Positions 38,050 through 47,670 of a DNA stretch of 64,000 nt are shown here, one piece after another. The notes under the pieces were generated by a model. It was not told the origin of the DNA, did no database searches, and worked only from the letters and a program-made list of their open reading frames with translations. The DNA is from Microbulbifer sp. A4B17 (GTDB lineage Bacteria > Pseudomonadota > Gammaproteobacteria > Pseudomonadales > Cellvibrionaceae), in NCBI RefSeq assembly GCF_003076275.1, contig NZ_CP029064.1, forward strand, positions 434,001 through 498,000, given 5' to 3'. Numbering within the stretch: position 1 is the first letter of the stretch; the number at the start of each line of letters is the position of its first letter. A program made the position numbers and the translations under genes.

Positions 38050-38241
38050 ATGTTAGATCCCGCCCAAAAGAAACTCTCCGATGAAGATCAGGCCAAGGTC
38101 GATAAATACCTGCACTCCGGCGTAAACAGTGTGGAGCGCAAGCCTTTCCGCCCCTGGGTACTGCTGCTAGGCCTGGTAGCGCTCCTCACTCTGCTGTCAC
38201 TATTGAGTCTGTATATCGCCCAGACAAAAGGTATTGTCTAG
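38050..38241 (+). CDS. DUF3094 small membrane protein
   Basis: A 63-residue protein that starts MLDPAQKKLSDEDQAKVDKYLHSGVNSVERKPFRPW and ends with one transmembrane helix (residues 38-57). This pattern (EDQAKVD..L.SGVNSVERKPF.PW) is that of DUF3094, known in pseudomonads and relatives, with no assigned function. The ATG at 38050 is preferred to the GTG at 38044. The last four bases overlap the end of the convergent EVE-domain gene. Confidence 0.82.
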   Translation: MLDPAQKKLSDEDQAKVDKYLHSGVNSVERKPFRPWVLLLGLVALLTLLSLLSLYIAQTKGIV

Positions 38242-38708
38242 CGTCGCGAAGAGTTACCTAGCTGTAACAGATGCTGCCATTCGTCTTCAGTAACGGGTTG
38301 AATAGACAGGCGTCCCTGTTTTACCAGCACCATTTCTGCGAGCTGGGGTGTCTGTTTGATCTCTGCGAGCGGTACTGGTCGCTGAAATTCACTTTGCCAA
38401 CGGATGTCCACACAATACCAGCGAGGCTTGTCGGCAGTGGCTCTGGAGTCGAAATATGTACTCTCAGGGTCGAACTGTGCGGGGTCAGGATAAGCTGCGC
38501 GAACCACCTCAGCCGTGCCCACTACTGCGGGAACCTTACAGGCACTGTGATAAAACAACACACCGTCTTCCAGTGTGACTTTGTCGCGAAGGAAGTTGCG
38601 CGCCTGATAATTGCGGATACCATCCCAGCGGCCGTAACCATTGGTTTCGGCGTAGAGGTCCTGGAGGCTGTACTCGTCGGGCTCAGATTTAAATAACCAG
38701 TACGTCAT
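38238..38708 (-). CDS. EVE-domain (YTH-fold) protein
   Basis: A 156-residue protein with one EVE/PUA-like domain, a fold that binds modified bases in DNA or RNA. Conserved pieces are MTYWLFKSEPDEYSLQDL, RWDGIRNYQARNFLRD, GVLFYHSACKVPAVVGTAEVV and VLVKQGRLSIQPVTEDEW. I chose the ATG at 38708 because the fold starts there; the frame to 38816 reads into the divergent spacer. Its cellular role is not established. It is divergent from the sensor-kinase gene. Confidence 0.88.
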   Translation of the reverse strand: MTYWLFKSEPDEYSLQDLYAETNGYGRWDGIRNYQARNFLRDKVTLEDGVLFYHSACKVPAVVGTAEVVRAAYPDPAQFDPESTYFDSRATADKPRWYCVDIRWQSEFQRPVPLAEIKQTPQLAEMVLVKQGRLSIQPVTEDEWQHLLQLGNSSRR

Positions 38709-38829
38709 GCGGCAGTTTGTCTCTTTGCTGCGCCGGTTGGTATTTCGCCGGCTTTCGGCGCCATTTAGTATGAAGGTGCCGAGCAGTGTCAAATCGGCAC
38801 ACAGATTTTTACCCAATTAGCGGGAGATT

Positions 38830-39918
38830 ATGGGAAGCAAAACACTTCAGTGGCTCTCAGAGAAGCTGTCGAGTCATCGCTCACAGTACTGGGCCCTGCA
38901 GCTCAGTGGCTGGGGGGGCTATACCCTGTTAACCTTTGTGGGCAGTTTTTTCTGGGTGAATGACCACTGGATACATTCGGGCTACATCATAGTTGCCACT
39001 ACCGCCGGTGTTGTTCTCAGCGCGAGCATGCGTTTCGGATTTCACCGATTGTGGAGCAAGCCCCCGGCTGTACGCCTACTGGGTTCACTGTTACTGGTAG
39101 TGATGGCTGCGTTGATTTGGGCAGCGATTAAGTTCAGCGGCTCGCTGTGGCTCTACGGCCATGATGGCGATGAGCATCCGTTTCTCCTGGCTATCTACTG
39201 GTTTACCTATTCATTTCTGATTTTGATGACCTGGGCGGCGCTCTACTACGGGATCAAGTACTACCGCGCTTCCCAGGCCCAGCAGGAAAAAGCGCTCAGG
39301 GCGGAGTCCATGGCCCATCAGGCTCAGCTGAAAATGCTGCGCTACCAGTTAAATCCGCACTTCCTGTTTAACACCTTGAACGCGATCTCCACCCTGATCC
39401 TCGATAATGATGGGCGCACTGCCAACAATATGGTGACCCGACTGTCCCAGTTCCTGCGCCACTCCCTGGACAATGACCCGATGCAAAAGGTCACCCTGGC
39501 GAAGGAAGTTGAAGCGCTGATGCTGTACCTTGATATTGAGAAGGTGCGCTTCGCCGATCGACTGGGTGTGAACCTGGACTTGCAGGGGGAATCTCCCCAG
39601 GCCCTGGTGCCGAGCCTGCTATTGCAGCCTCTGGTTGAAAATGCGATCAAATACGGTATTTCACAGTTGGAGTGGGGCGGTGAAATTGGTATCAAGTCGC
39701 GGGTCTTTGCCGGAGAGCTGTTACTCGAGGTAAGTGACAATGGTCCTGGCATGTCGGAAGAGGAATTGCGCCTGATTGGCAAAGGTTACGGTGTGGGTAT
39801 TCGCAATACCTGCGAACGCTTAAAGGCCCTGTATGGTGATGACCAGAGAGTGCGTTTCCGCAATCGTGCGGAAGGGGGCTTGTCGGTAAATATTCGTATT
39901 CCCTACGAACAGGAATGA
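38830..39918 (+). CDS. AlgZ/FimS-like sensor histidine kinase (LytS type)
   Basis: Inner-membrane kinase of 362 residues with four to five membrane segments between residues 27 and 145. A His_kinase (PF06580) core follows: H177 in YQLNPHFLFNTLNAIS is the phosphorylation site, with ATPase motifs PLVENAIKYG, DNGPGMSEEE and GKGYGVGIRNTCERL. It starts 8 bases after GGGAG. The response regulator gene follows after only 3 bases, so they form one unit. This build is that of Pseudomonas AlgZ, the partner of AlgR in alginate and type IV pilus control; here the target genes are unknown. Confidence 0.88.
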   Translation: MGSKTLQWLSEKLSSHRSQYWALQLSGWGGYTLLTFVGSFFWVNDHWIHSGYIIVATTAGVVLSASMRFGFHRLWSKPPAVRLLGSLLLVVMAALIWAAIKFSGSLWLYGHDGDEHPFLLAIYWFTYSFLILMTWAALYYGIKYYRASQAQQEKALRAESMAHQAQLKMLRYQLNPHFLFNTLNAISTLILDNDGRTANNMVTRLSQFLRHSLDNDPMQKVTLAKEVEALMLYLDIEKVRFADRLGVNLDLQGESPQALVPSLLLQPLVENAIKYGISQLEWGGEIGIKSRVFAGELLLEVSDNGPGMSEEELRLIGKGYGVGIRNTCERLKALYGDDQRVRFRNRAEGGLSVNIRIPYEQE

Positions 39919-39921
39919 AAA

Positions 39922-40737
39922 ATGAGTGCAGTAGATACCCTGAGGGCAATCGTTGTCGATGATGAACCCCTGGCACGTCGCGGCTTGCGGCTACGCTTGG
40001 AAAAATTGGCAGACGTCGAGGTGGTTGCAGAGAGTGGCAACGGGCGCGATGCGCTGGAAAAAATACTGGAACTGAAGCCCGATGTGGCGTTTGTGGATAT
40101 CCAGATGCCCGGCGTAAACGGTTTGCAATTAGTGCAATTGATTCCCATGGAATCTCTGCCCCATGTGGTATTTGTCACTGCGTATGATCAGTACGCCGTG
40201 GAGGCATTTGAAATCAATGCGGTGGACTATGTATTGAAACCCATTGAGGAGGAGCGACTGGAACTGGCTCTATCCCGGGTAAGGGAGCAGAGAGCCAATG
40301 CAGATATCGCCAACCAGCGCGAACAATTACTTGAGGCTGTGGCTGACCTGACCAAGGAATCACCCGAGGCCCTTGAACAAAAATTGGTGACTGGTCAATT
40401 TGCCGGCAGTGCTTATCCCGACAAAATTGCGGTCAAGGATGCGGGCAAAATAACTTTGGTGCCCTCCAGCGAAATCGACTGGATTGATGCTGCCGGCGAT
40501 TATATGTGCGTGCACGCCCGTGGCGAGACCCATGTAATGCGCATTACTATGAAAGAGCTCGAACAGCAGCTGGACCCAAAACTGTTCCAGCGTATCCATC
40601 GTTCAACCATTGTCAATTTAAGTCGGGTACGGGAGATTCGCGCCCATATTAATGGGGAATACCACTTGGTACTGGATAGCGGCGAGTGCTTAAAAATGAG
40701 TCGCAGTTACAAAAATAAAGTGCAGCACTTCCTTTAA
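39922..40737 (+). CDS. AlgR/LytTR-type response regulator
   Basis: A 271-residue regulator. Residues 8-125 are the receiver with acidic VVDDEPLAR, phosphoacceptor D59 in FVDIQMPG, Thr in FVTAYD and Lys in YVLKPI. Residues about 165-270 are a LytTR DNA-binding domain (IAVKDAGKITLVPSSEIDWIDAAGDYM, FQRIHRSTIVNLSRVREI). It is the partner of the kinase just upstream. LytTR proteins bind direct repeats near promoters; I did not find a convincing site in the 138 bases before the RND genes. Confidence 0.9.
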   Translation: MSAVDTLRAIVVDDEPLARRGLRLRLEKLADVEVVAESGNGRDALEKILELKPDVAFVDIQMPGVNGLQLVQLIPMESLPHVVFVTAYDQYAVEAFEINAVDYVLKPIEEERLELALSRVREQRANADIANQREQLLEAVADLTKESPEALEQKLVTGQFAGSAYPDKIAVKDAGKITLVPSSEIDWIDAAGDYMCVHARGETHVMRITMKELEQQLDPKLFQRIHRSTIVNLSRVREIRAHINGEYHLVLDSGECLKMSRSYKNKVQHFL

Positions 40738-40875
40738 CCTATATGGCCAGTGGCCCCATACAATGTGAGGTTGTTGGCCTGATCTAAATTTCCAGGTAAT
40801 TAGCTTCAAGGGCCTTGTCTGGATTTTATTTTCCTTTAGTGTTCTGTCCCAATTACAAAAATAAGGGTCCACGGA

Positions 40876-43800
40876 ATGGCTCTCACTAGCGCCGCTCTAA
40901 AAAATCCCGCAGCTGCTGGGGTAGCTGTGGTTATGGTCGTATTACTCGGTGCATTCCTCGCCGGCCACCTGCCTGTGCAACTTTTTCCAGATATCACAAA
41001 TCCCCGTATCACTATTGAAGCTGACTGGCGAGCAGCTGCACCGAAGGAAGTGGAGGCAGAAATTGTTGAACCCATTGAGTCGGTTCTCCAGGGGCTTACC
41101 GGTCTTGAAATGATGCATGTAAATGCGGTCCGTGGCGGCGCCTGGGTGAACTTGGAGTTCTCTATGGGGACTGACATGGATAAAGTACTGATCGATGTGA
41201 TCAGTCGTATGAGCAGTTTGCCCCCGCTGCCAAGAGATGCGCAACCTCCTAGAGTAATGCTCGGAGGTGGAGGTGGTAATTCTCCGGCTCTAACTTACTT
41301 TTTTTTACAAAAGCTACCAGGAAACTCCTCGCACCTGGATGAATATGCGGGACTTATTGAAGACGTGATACTCCCGGAACTTGAATCTGTGTCGGGGGTT
41401 GCTGGTGTTCGGGCTCAGTCTGGGCGTGCTGCCAGGGAAGAATTGCAGGTTATTTTCGACCCCTGGAAAGCGGCTGAACTGGGTATTCAGCTGCCTGCTG
41501 TGAGTCGCCAGCTCGCTTCAGCACGCGATGTTTCAGGTGGTTTTACGGATGTGGGACGCCGACGATATACCTTGCGCTTTATTGGGGAGTATAAGCCCCA
41601 GGAATTGTCAGATCTAATTCTTGAATGGCGTGATGGCCAGCCGGTCCGTCTTGGGGATATTGCAGAGGTAAAAGTCGGGCCGTCAGAAGCTCGAGGTGTC
41701 ACTACCCAGAATGGTAACCCTGCGGTGTCGCTGAGAATTGATCGTAGCAATGATGCCAATATGCTTGCGACTCTCGATCTGGTTAAGGGGAAAGTTGAGG
41801 AACTCAATGAGACCAAATTGAAGAATGAGAAGCTGGTACTAGTGCAATCCTTTGATGCTTCAATATTTGTCTATCGTGCCTTGAATCTGCTTGGAGGCAA
41901 CATGATTCTAGGCATCGTTCTGGCAGTGGGCGTACTCTGGTGGTTTATGCGGCGTATGCGTGCCACTTTGATTGTAGCTGCGGCAATACCGATTTCTCTT
42001 CTGGCTACTTTTGTTGTCCTGTCAGCGGCTGGGCGCAGTCTCAATGTAATTTCATTGGCGGGGCTCGCTTTCGCTACAGGAATGGTTCTCGATGCCGCAA
42101 TTGTGGTTTTGGAAAATATCGTTCGCCTTAGGGAAAAGGGGCTTGATGCTAACGATGCCTCTGAGCAAGGGGCGGGCCAGGTATGGGGCGCGCTATTGGC
42201 AAGTACGGCGACAACTGTGGCAATCTTTTTACCCGTATTTTTTCTCCAAAGTATCGAAGGTCAGGTTTTTGGTGATCTCGCTTTGACCATTGCTGTTGCA
42301 GTGGTGTTTTCTCTGTTGGTCGCAGTTGCGATAGTGCCGCTGTCTGCAAAACTCTGGCTCCCCTCTATTTCCAGTGAGGATCGACTCAAGGGAGTGTGGG
42401 ATTCTATAACGGGTCGTATCATGAGACTCACGGGCACACCGGCCAGGCGTTGGCAAGTCATTGGTGGGTTACTTCTGGTGCCTGTTGCCGCAACTTATTT
42501 TTTCCTACCAAATCTCGATTATCTTCCTCCGGTGAAACGTGATGCCGTGGATGTATATATGAATTACCCCTCGTCTCTGAATAAGAAAACGTTGGAGACG
42601 GAAATCGTTAATGAGCTGGATCGCCGTATGGCGCCCTATATTAGCGGTAACAAGGAGCCCGCACTGAAAAATTATTACGTCATTACCTGGCCGGGGGGTG
42701 GCAATATGGGGGTGCGGGTAAAGGATATGGATATGGCCAAGGAGATGGAACGGATTTTGCGTGAAGAGGTTTTGGTTGATATCCCTGATCTTCAGGCCTT
42801 TGCCGCTCGAGGTAACTTGTTTAGCCGCTTTGGGGGAGATCGGAGTATTGAGTTACACCTTCAATCTCGAGATGCCGATGCGCTAATGGGTGCAGCAGCT
42901 CGTGGTGTAGATGTCATTGAATCCATATTGCCTGGGACACCAGTGCAAACTAACCCCGGCCTGTCCCTTTCTGAGCCTGAGCTAAGTGTTATACCAAATG
43001 ACCGTGCCATGCTTGAGCAGGGTTGGAATCGCCAGGATATGGGGGGCTTGATCCGTACTCTGGGTAACGGTCTTTATGTGGGTGAATATTTTGATGGTGA
43101 AAAACGCCTGGATGTGATTTTCAAAGCACAGCCCTGGAGTATGCCGGAACAACTACAGAATACTCCGTTGGTAACACCCCGAGGCGATGTCGTCCCTCTA
43201 AGTCAGCTCGCAGATGTGAAACGCACGGTTGGGCCAGGCAGTCTCCGCAGAGTCGATGGGCGCCGCACCATCACTCTTCACATTGTCCCACCAGATGATG
43301 TCTCTTTAGAGAAAGTACGGGCATTGTTAGAGGCAGAGGTATTGCCGGAAATTCGAAAGGCTCTGCCGGAAGACGGTAATATTTTGGTGGGAGGAAATGC
43401 GAGTGATCTGGATAAAGCGCTGATATCTCTTTCACAGAATTTCATCTTGGCATTGCTAATTTTGTTTTTGTTAATGAGTGCTTTATTCCGCTCTCTGCGC
43501 GATGCAAGTTTGGTACTCCTCACAGTGCCACTGGCAACAGTGGGAGGTGTGTTGGCGCTACAGCTGTTGAATCTGATTAGTTTCCAGCCACTCGATTTAC
43601 TTACCATGATTGGTTTTGTGATTTTATTGGGGCTAGTTGTGAATAATGCGATTCTTCTTGTTCATCAAACCCGTGTAGCGGAAGCTGCTGGTTCATCTCG
43701 GGTTGAGGCAGTGGAGCAAGCACTACGGCTGCGCTTGCGCCCAATTTTTATGAGCACCCTAACTAGTGTTTTCGGTATGTTACCTCTGCTGATCGCCCCG

Positions 43801-43971
43801 GGTGAGGGCAGTGTGATCTATCGTGGTTTGGCTGCGGTGATTGTTGGCGGCATGGCTGTTAGTACTTTGTTTACATTGGTTTTATTACCTTCATTATTGC
43901 AAACAGGACGTTTACCCCTTCCCCAATTTACCCGCTTACGCCAAAGACTGGTAGTGAGGAGTTCCCAATGA
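40876..43971 (+). CDS. RND efflux permease
   Basis: Inner-membrane proton-driven exporter of 1031 residues with the RND layout: one membrane helix, a large periplasmic loop, six helices, a second loop and five helices. The relay region of helix 4 reads GMVLDAAIVVLENIVRLREKG, with one Asp where AcrB has two. The N-terminus MALTSAALKNPAAAGVAVVMVVL and pore loop FPDITNPRITIEADW are typical. The order is permease then adaptor, the reverse of most operons, and no outer-membrane channel gene follows. Substrates are unknown; it resembles multidrug-type (HAE-1) rather than metal pumps. Confidence 0.9.
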   Translation: MALTSAALKNPAAAGVAVVMVVLLGAFLAGHLPVQLFPDITNPRITIEADWRAAAPKEVEAEIVEPIESVLQGLTGLEMMHVNAVRGGAWVNLEFSMGTDMDKVLIDVISRMSSLPPLPRDAQPPRVMLGGGGGNSPALTYFFLQKLPGNSSHLDEYAGLIEDVILPELESVSGVAGVRAQSGRAAREELQVIFDPWKAAELGIQLPAVSRQLASARDVSGGFTDVGRRRYTLRFIGEYKPQELSDLILEWRDGQPVRLGDIAEVKVGPSEARGVTTQNGNPAVSLRIDRSNDANMLATLDLVKGKVEELNETKLKNEKLVLVQSFDASIFVYRALNLLGGNMILGIVLAVGVLWWFMRRMRATLIVAAAIPISLLATFVVLSAAGRSLNVISLAGLAFATGMVLDAAIVVLENIVRLREKGLDANDASEQGAGQVWGALLASTATTVAIFLPVFFLQSIEGQVFGDLALTIAVAVVFSLLVAVAIVPLSAKLWLPSISSEDRLKGVWDSITGRIMRLTGTPARRWQVIGGLLLVPVAATYFFLPNLDYLPPVKRDAVDVYMNYPSSLNKKTLETEIVNELDRRMAPYISGNKEPALKNYYVITWPGGGNMGVRVKDMDMAKEMERILREEVLVDIPDLQAFAARGNLFSRFGGDRSIELHLQSRDADALMGAAARGVDVIESILPGTPVQTNPGLSLSEPELSVIPNDRAMLEQGWNRQDMGGLIRTLGNGLYVGEYFDGEKRLDVIFKAQPWSMPEQLQNTPLVTPRGDVVPLSQLADVKRTVGPGSLRRVDGRRTITLHIVPPDDVSLEKVRALLEAEVLPEIRKALPEDGNILVGGNASDLDKALISLSQNFILALLILFLLMSALFRSLRDASLVLLTVPLATVGGVLALQLLNLISFQPLDLLTMIGFVILLGLVVNNAILLVHQTRVAEAAGSSRVEAVEQALRLRLRPIFMSTLTSVFGMLPLLIAPGEGSVIYRGLAAVIVGGMAVSTLFTLVLLPSLLQTGRLPLPQFTRLRQRLVVRSSQ

Positions 43972-45092
43972 AAAAACTAATAGCTTGTATTGCTTTATCC
44001 TTTGCCGGTGGGGGGCCGGTGTTAGCACAAAATAGTGCTACTGCGGTTTTGGTAGATAGGGCGGAAATTCGTGAGATAGCGCCGAGCCAATGGTCGGCGG
44101 GCAAGGTAGTGAGTCGCAGGGATATTCGAATATCTTCGGAGTTGGATGGATTATTGGAGTTTGTTGCGGAACCGGGCAGTTTTATAAGGAAAGGGGAGCC
44201 GCTTTCCAAGTTGGATACAACTCATTGGCAGCTGCAATTGCGCAATAGTGAGAGTCGTATCGCTCATTTACGCGCTCGCCTTACTTACATGGATGCTCAA
44301 TTGAACCGACTGAGCGCGCTAGCTGAGAGTAATAGCACCTCGCGTGCGGCCCTAGAGGAACAGCAGGCGGAAAGGGAAGCAATGGCTCAGGATTTATTGG
44401 CCGCTGAAATTGAGCGTGACAGACGTGCTTATGAACTTTCCAAAACCACTATTGATGCACCATTTGATGCTTTAGTGGTTAGTCGTGAGCTGCAGGCGGG
44501 GGAATATGTGCGCACAGGGTCAGAACTCCTGCGAGCGTTGGATATGTCACAACTCGAAGTGGAGGCGGATATCCCGATGAGAGCGCTGCGATTAATTGGC
44601 GCTGGGGATATGGTTTCCTTGCGTAGTGACGGTGTATCTGTTTCGGGGGGTGGGGATAATGGTGGGCGTGTTTTTACTGGTCGAGTTCGACAGTTTGTGC
44701 CAGTGGCCAGCGATAATTCCCGCCGTGTAAAACTGATGGTTGAACTACCGCAGAGCCCCGCTGAGCATAGAGATTGGATTGCAGGAATGCCGGTACAGGT
44801 ATCAGTGCCCATCTCTGAGGCCCGCGCGACAACGACAGTACCAAGGGATGCTCTGGTTTTACGAAATGGGGAAACCTTCGTGTATCGAGTAGGTGAGGGA
44901 GACAAAGTGGAGCGGTTGTCTGTTCGTATCGGCAGTGGTGACGGCGAATGGGTATCGGTTAGTGGCGACCTTGCCAATGGTGATCGGGTGATAGTACGCG
45001 GTGCCGAGCGCTTGCAGCCGGGGCAGGAAGTTAAGGTATTGTCGGAAGTGGTTCGCGATAAAAAACCGGAACAGGTGATTAGCGGTATTTAG
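43968..45092 (+). CDS. RND periplasmic adaptor (membrane fusion protein)
   Basis: A 374-residue exported adaptor. The N-terminus MKKLIACIALSFAGGGPVLAQ is a signal peptide without a lipobox Cys. Next come the lipoyl half-motif (SELDGLLEFVAEPGSFIRKGEPLSKLD), a helical hairpin (SRIAHLRARLTYMDAQLNRLSALAESN...AAEIERDRRAYE), the second lipoyl half (TIDAPFDALVVSRELQAGEYV) and beta-barrel/membrane-proximal domains. The start overlaps the permease stop (ATGA), so the two are co-translated. It links the permease to an outer-membrane channel encoded elsewhere. Confidence 0.9.
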   Translation: MKKLIACIALSFAGGGPVLAQNSATAVLVDRAEIREIAPSQWSAGKVVSRRDIRISSELDGLLEFVAEPGSFIRKGEPLSKLDTTHWQLQLRNSESRIAHLRARLTYMDAQLNRLSALAESNSTSRAALEEQQAEREAMAQDLLAAEIERDRRAYELSKTTIDAPFDALVVSRELQAGEYVRTGSELLRALDMSQLEVEADIPMRALRLIGAGDMVSLRSDGVSVSGGGDNGGRVFTGRVRQFVPVASDNSRRVKLMVELPQSPAEHRDWIAGMPVQVSVPISEARATTTVPRDALVLRNGETFVYRVGEGDKVERLSVRIGSGDGEWVSVSGDLANGDRVIVRGAERLQPGQEVKVLSEVVRDKKPEQVISGI

Positions 45093-45349
45093 ATTTCCAC
45101 AGGGGCCCTCCATCCTATTCCTCTTCTTATTTTTCTTTAATCGGGGTGATTAACGAATTAGTGGTTACCCTGGTTTCTTATCTTTTTAGCCTAACTACTT
45201 CAGCTGCGTGTTTTCTGCCTTGCTCTTGATATCAATATCTATGTAAATGTTAATTATTTTTATTAGCTAGTATGCCCCTCATTCTATAATATGCCCCCGA
45301 AGATAGTATTTAAGTGCTGCTTGATATCCTGAGTGGGTGTCGGTTTGAG

Positions 45350-45572
45350 ATCGTAGGACGATATCCATATCGAGCCCGAAGCCGGTGTACGCGTAGAGCA
45401 GGATAGCTATGCGCTTCTCATTGCCTTTGCGCAGTACGATGTAACAGAGTCACTGTCTGTTGGAATTAAGATTGATAATCTCACTAATGAGAAATATCTT
45501 AACAGCCTGTATTGGACCCTGGGTTTCGGTGCTCAACGCCAGGCACTGATGACGGTCAACTGGCGTTACTAA
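45350..45572 (+). pseudogene. C-terminal remnant of a TonB-dependent receptor
   Basis: In the frame ending TAA 45570 the sequence reads EAGVRVEQDSYALLIAFAQYD, VTESLSVGIKIDNLTNEKYLNS, and WTLGFGAQRQALMTVNWRY. This is the final three strands of an outer-membrane siderophore-type receptor (the DNLTNEKY and terminal aromatic signatures). There is no plug domain or TonB box, and no start. It is followed by a strong terminator and then the broken PepSY gene, so it is the relic of an iron-uptake pair. Confidence 0.85.
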
Positions 45573-45598
45573 ACGTCGGGCGAATCCCATTTCAGCAT

Positions 45599-45624
45599 AA
45601 CCCGGTACTTGTACCGGGTTTTCT
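45599..45624 (+). terminator. terminator of the lost receptor gene
   Basis: Ten-base perfect stem AACCCGGTAC / GTACCGGGTT with a two-base apex (effectively a four-base loop after breathing) followed by TTCT, 27 bases after the remnant's stop. Confidence 0.8.
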
Positions 45625-45647
45625 GCCTTCAGTTTTAGGCAAATGAT

Positions 45648-46896
45648 ATGCGTCAACTTCTGGTTTTGCTCCACCGTTATCTCGCTGACAACAGCGCTCT
45701 TTCTGATAGTTTCCGGGCTGACCGGCGCTGTTATTTCCTGGGATCACGAGCTGGATGAATGGCTCAACCCCCACTTGTATAAAGTGGCTTCCAGTGGAGA
45801 GCCTCTGTCCTCAATTGAGCTGGCTGATCGCCTGGAGTAATCCCTGCCACAAGTCCAGGTTTCCTATTTTGAGCTGGTACAGGAGCCTGGTCACACCCAA
45901 TATTTTTGGGTGGAGCCGAGAGTTAATCCCGCCAGGGGAAAGCTCTTTTCTGTCGATTACAATCAGGTTTTTGTCGACCCCAGCAGCGGTGAGATTGTCG
46001 GTAAACGGGAGTGGGGCCAAGTTTGGCCTATAAGCTCCGAGACGCTGATGTCTTTTCTGTACAAGCTTCACTGCGGTTTACATATTCCCGAATTCTGGGG
46101 AACAGATCACTGGGGTATCTGGCTACTTGGCGTGATAGCGCTGGTTTGGACTATCGATTGCTTTATTGGCTTTGCCATTACCTTGCCGCGTCGACAAGAA
46201 GCAGGGAGAAAATCGGGGCGCAGCTGGTGGCAGCGGTGGAAGCCGGCCTGGAGCATCAAAAGAGGCGCCGGTTCTGCACGTTTAACTTTTGATTTACATA
46301 GGGCGTTCAGCCTGTGGACCTGGGCATTGCTGTTCATCATTGCCTTTACCGCTTTTTCTCTGAACCTGTATCGCGAGGTGTTTTTCCCTGTGATGTCACT
46401 GGTTTCCGATGTCACCCCTTCACCGCTGGAGCAGAGAACCCCGAATGATCACGACAACCCTATTGCGCCTACGCTGACCTATCGGGATATCGTAAAGATA
46501 GGCGAGCAGGAGGCGGTAAAGATAGGATGGCAGGAGCCCCTGAATTCAATGTGATATACACGGGAGTGGGGTATTTACCGTGTTGAATTTTTCGATGCCA
46601 GCGCTGGACACGGTGCCGGTGGTGTGGGCCATAAGGCATTTTTTTTTGATGGTCATAGCGGTGAATATCTCGGAGGCTTCATTCCTAGGGAGGGCACGGC
46701 TGCTGATCTATTTGTACAAGCTCAGTTCCCGGTACACTCCGGCTAAATTTCAGGGATACCTGGTTGCGCGATGATTTCGGTGATGGGGGGTATTGCGATG
46801 CTGAGCGTGACCGGCATTCTAATCTGGGTGCGTAAACGCCGTGCGATGTTAGCCAGCCGAGCGAGCAATGAAGCGCTACTGAGTGCTGCTGTCTAA
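45648..46896 (+). pseudogene. PepSY-associated membrane protein, frameshifted and with three in-frame stops
   Basis: The ATG at 45648 reads MRQLLVLLHRYL, then shifts frame near 45685 to LTTALFLIVSGLTGAVISWDHELDEWLNPHLYK. From there the frame continues for 1200 bases through TAA 45838, TGA 46552 and TAA 46744 without further shifts: HIPEFWGTDHWGIWLLGVIAL, SARLTFDLHRAFSLWTWALL, YREWGIYRVEFF-like WGIYRVEFFDASAG, HKAFFFDGHSGEYLGGF, VTGILIWVRKRRAM. These are the membrane helices and PepSY strands of PiuB-like proteins that accompany siderophore receptors. It cannot make a full product. Confidence 0.9.
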
Positions 46897-47005
46897 TGAA
46901 ATATTGCTACTGGGGAATAATGCATTGCATTGGAAAGTAATCTGGGGATTTCCTTCCGCCCGCCTTACCCTTGGGGGATTGCATTTTTACTGATGGTGGT
47001 AACTG

Positions 47006-47578
47006 ATGCGTCCCCTTATCGTTCTCTTCTTATCCCTGTTTTTTTCAGTTGCCTTGGCTCAGGATCGAGTGGACCGACTTCCTCCGGGCAGCGAGCCTGT
47101 AAAAGTGAACAACCAGACTTTCTTTTACAATAACGGGTATTTCTACCGCAAAGGCCCTGATACTTACACGCGTGTTGAGCCGCCTTTGGGGGCGCGGGTA
47201 TCCAGAGTACCAATAGGTACGTCCATTGTCCTCGGCAGTTTGCGTTATAGGTTGGCTGGCAATGGTACCTTCTTTTTATTAGACCCCAAAGACAATAAAT
47301 ATGTTGTCATCACACCACCGGCTAATTGGCAGTATGTCAATCGCAATCCGCTGGCACCCAAGAAAAAGATATATCCCCGTGCTTACCCACCCCGGCACGC
47401 ATTACATCACTCACAGGGTAAACGTTTGAGTCGCAAAGACCGGGAGCTTTACTGCGAGGCTCGGGCAGCAAATTTGTTGCGCAGGACCGAGCGGCCAGGG
47501 CAAGTATCCAGGATAGCAATGCGCGAATATCGCAAGGTATATCGAAAATGTCTGCGTCAAAGTCGACGCTTAAGATAA
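47006..47578 (+). CDS. exported DUF6515-like protein
   Basis: A 190-residue protein with a signal peptide (MRPLIVLFLSLFFSVALA). The mature N-terminus QDRVDRLPPGSEPVKVNNQTFFYNNGYFYRK is followed by further short aromatic strand units (YTRVEPPLGARV, LRYRLAGNGTFFLLDPKDNKYVVITPP), typical of small YXG-rich envelope proteins. The C-terminal 80 residues are very basic (RLSRKDRELYCEARA, REYRKVYRKCLRQSRRLR) with two Cys, and may bind an anionic surface. It is a paralogue of the protein at 18965-19351. The function is unknown, and the family assignment is from pattern memory. Confidence 0.78.
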   Translation: MRPLIVLFLSLFFSVALAQDRVDRLPPGSEPVKVNNQTFFYNNGYFYRKGPDTYTRVEPPLGARVSRVPIGTSIVLGSLRYRLAGNGTFFLLDPKDNKYVVITPPANWQYVNRNPLAPKKKIYPRAYPPRHALHHSQGKRLSRKDRELYCEARAANLLRRTERPGQVSRIAMREYRKVYRKCLRQSRRLR

Positions 47579-47670
47579 ATTAGCAGAGTGTTGATTTGGC
47601 TGGGCTACACTAGAGAATATGGCCCAATAGGCGCCTTTTTCATTTGTGCCGGATTTTTCTTCACGGATAG

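Noticed and set aside
15890..46896. Recoding of stop codons (for example TGA as Trp or Sec) to explain the interrupted genes
   Set aside because: The stops are a mix of TAA and TGA, and TGA ends intact genes such as liuE and bioB. No SECIS-like element or nearby recoding gene is seen. Ordinary nonsense mutations are simpler.
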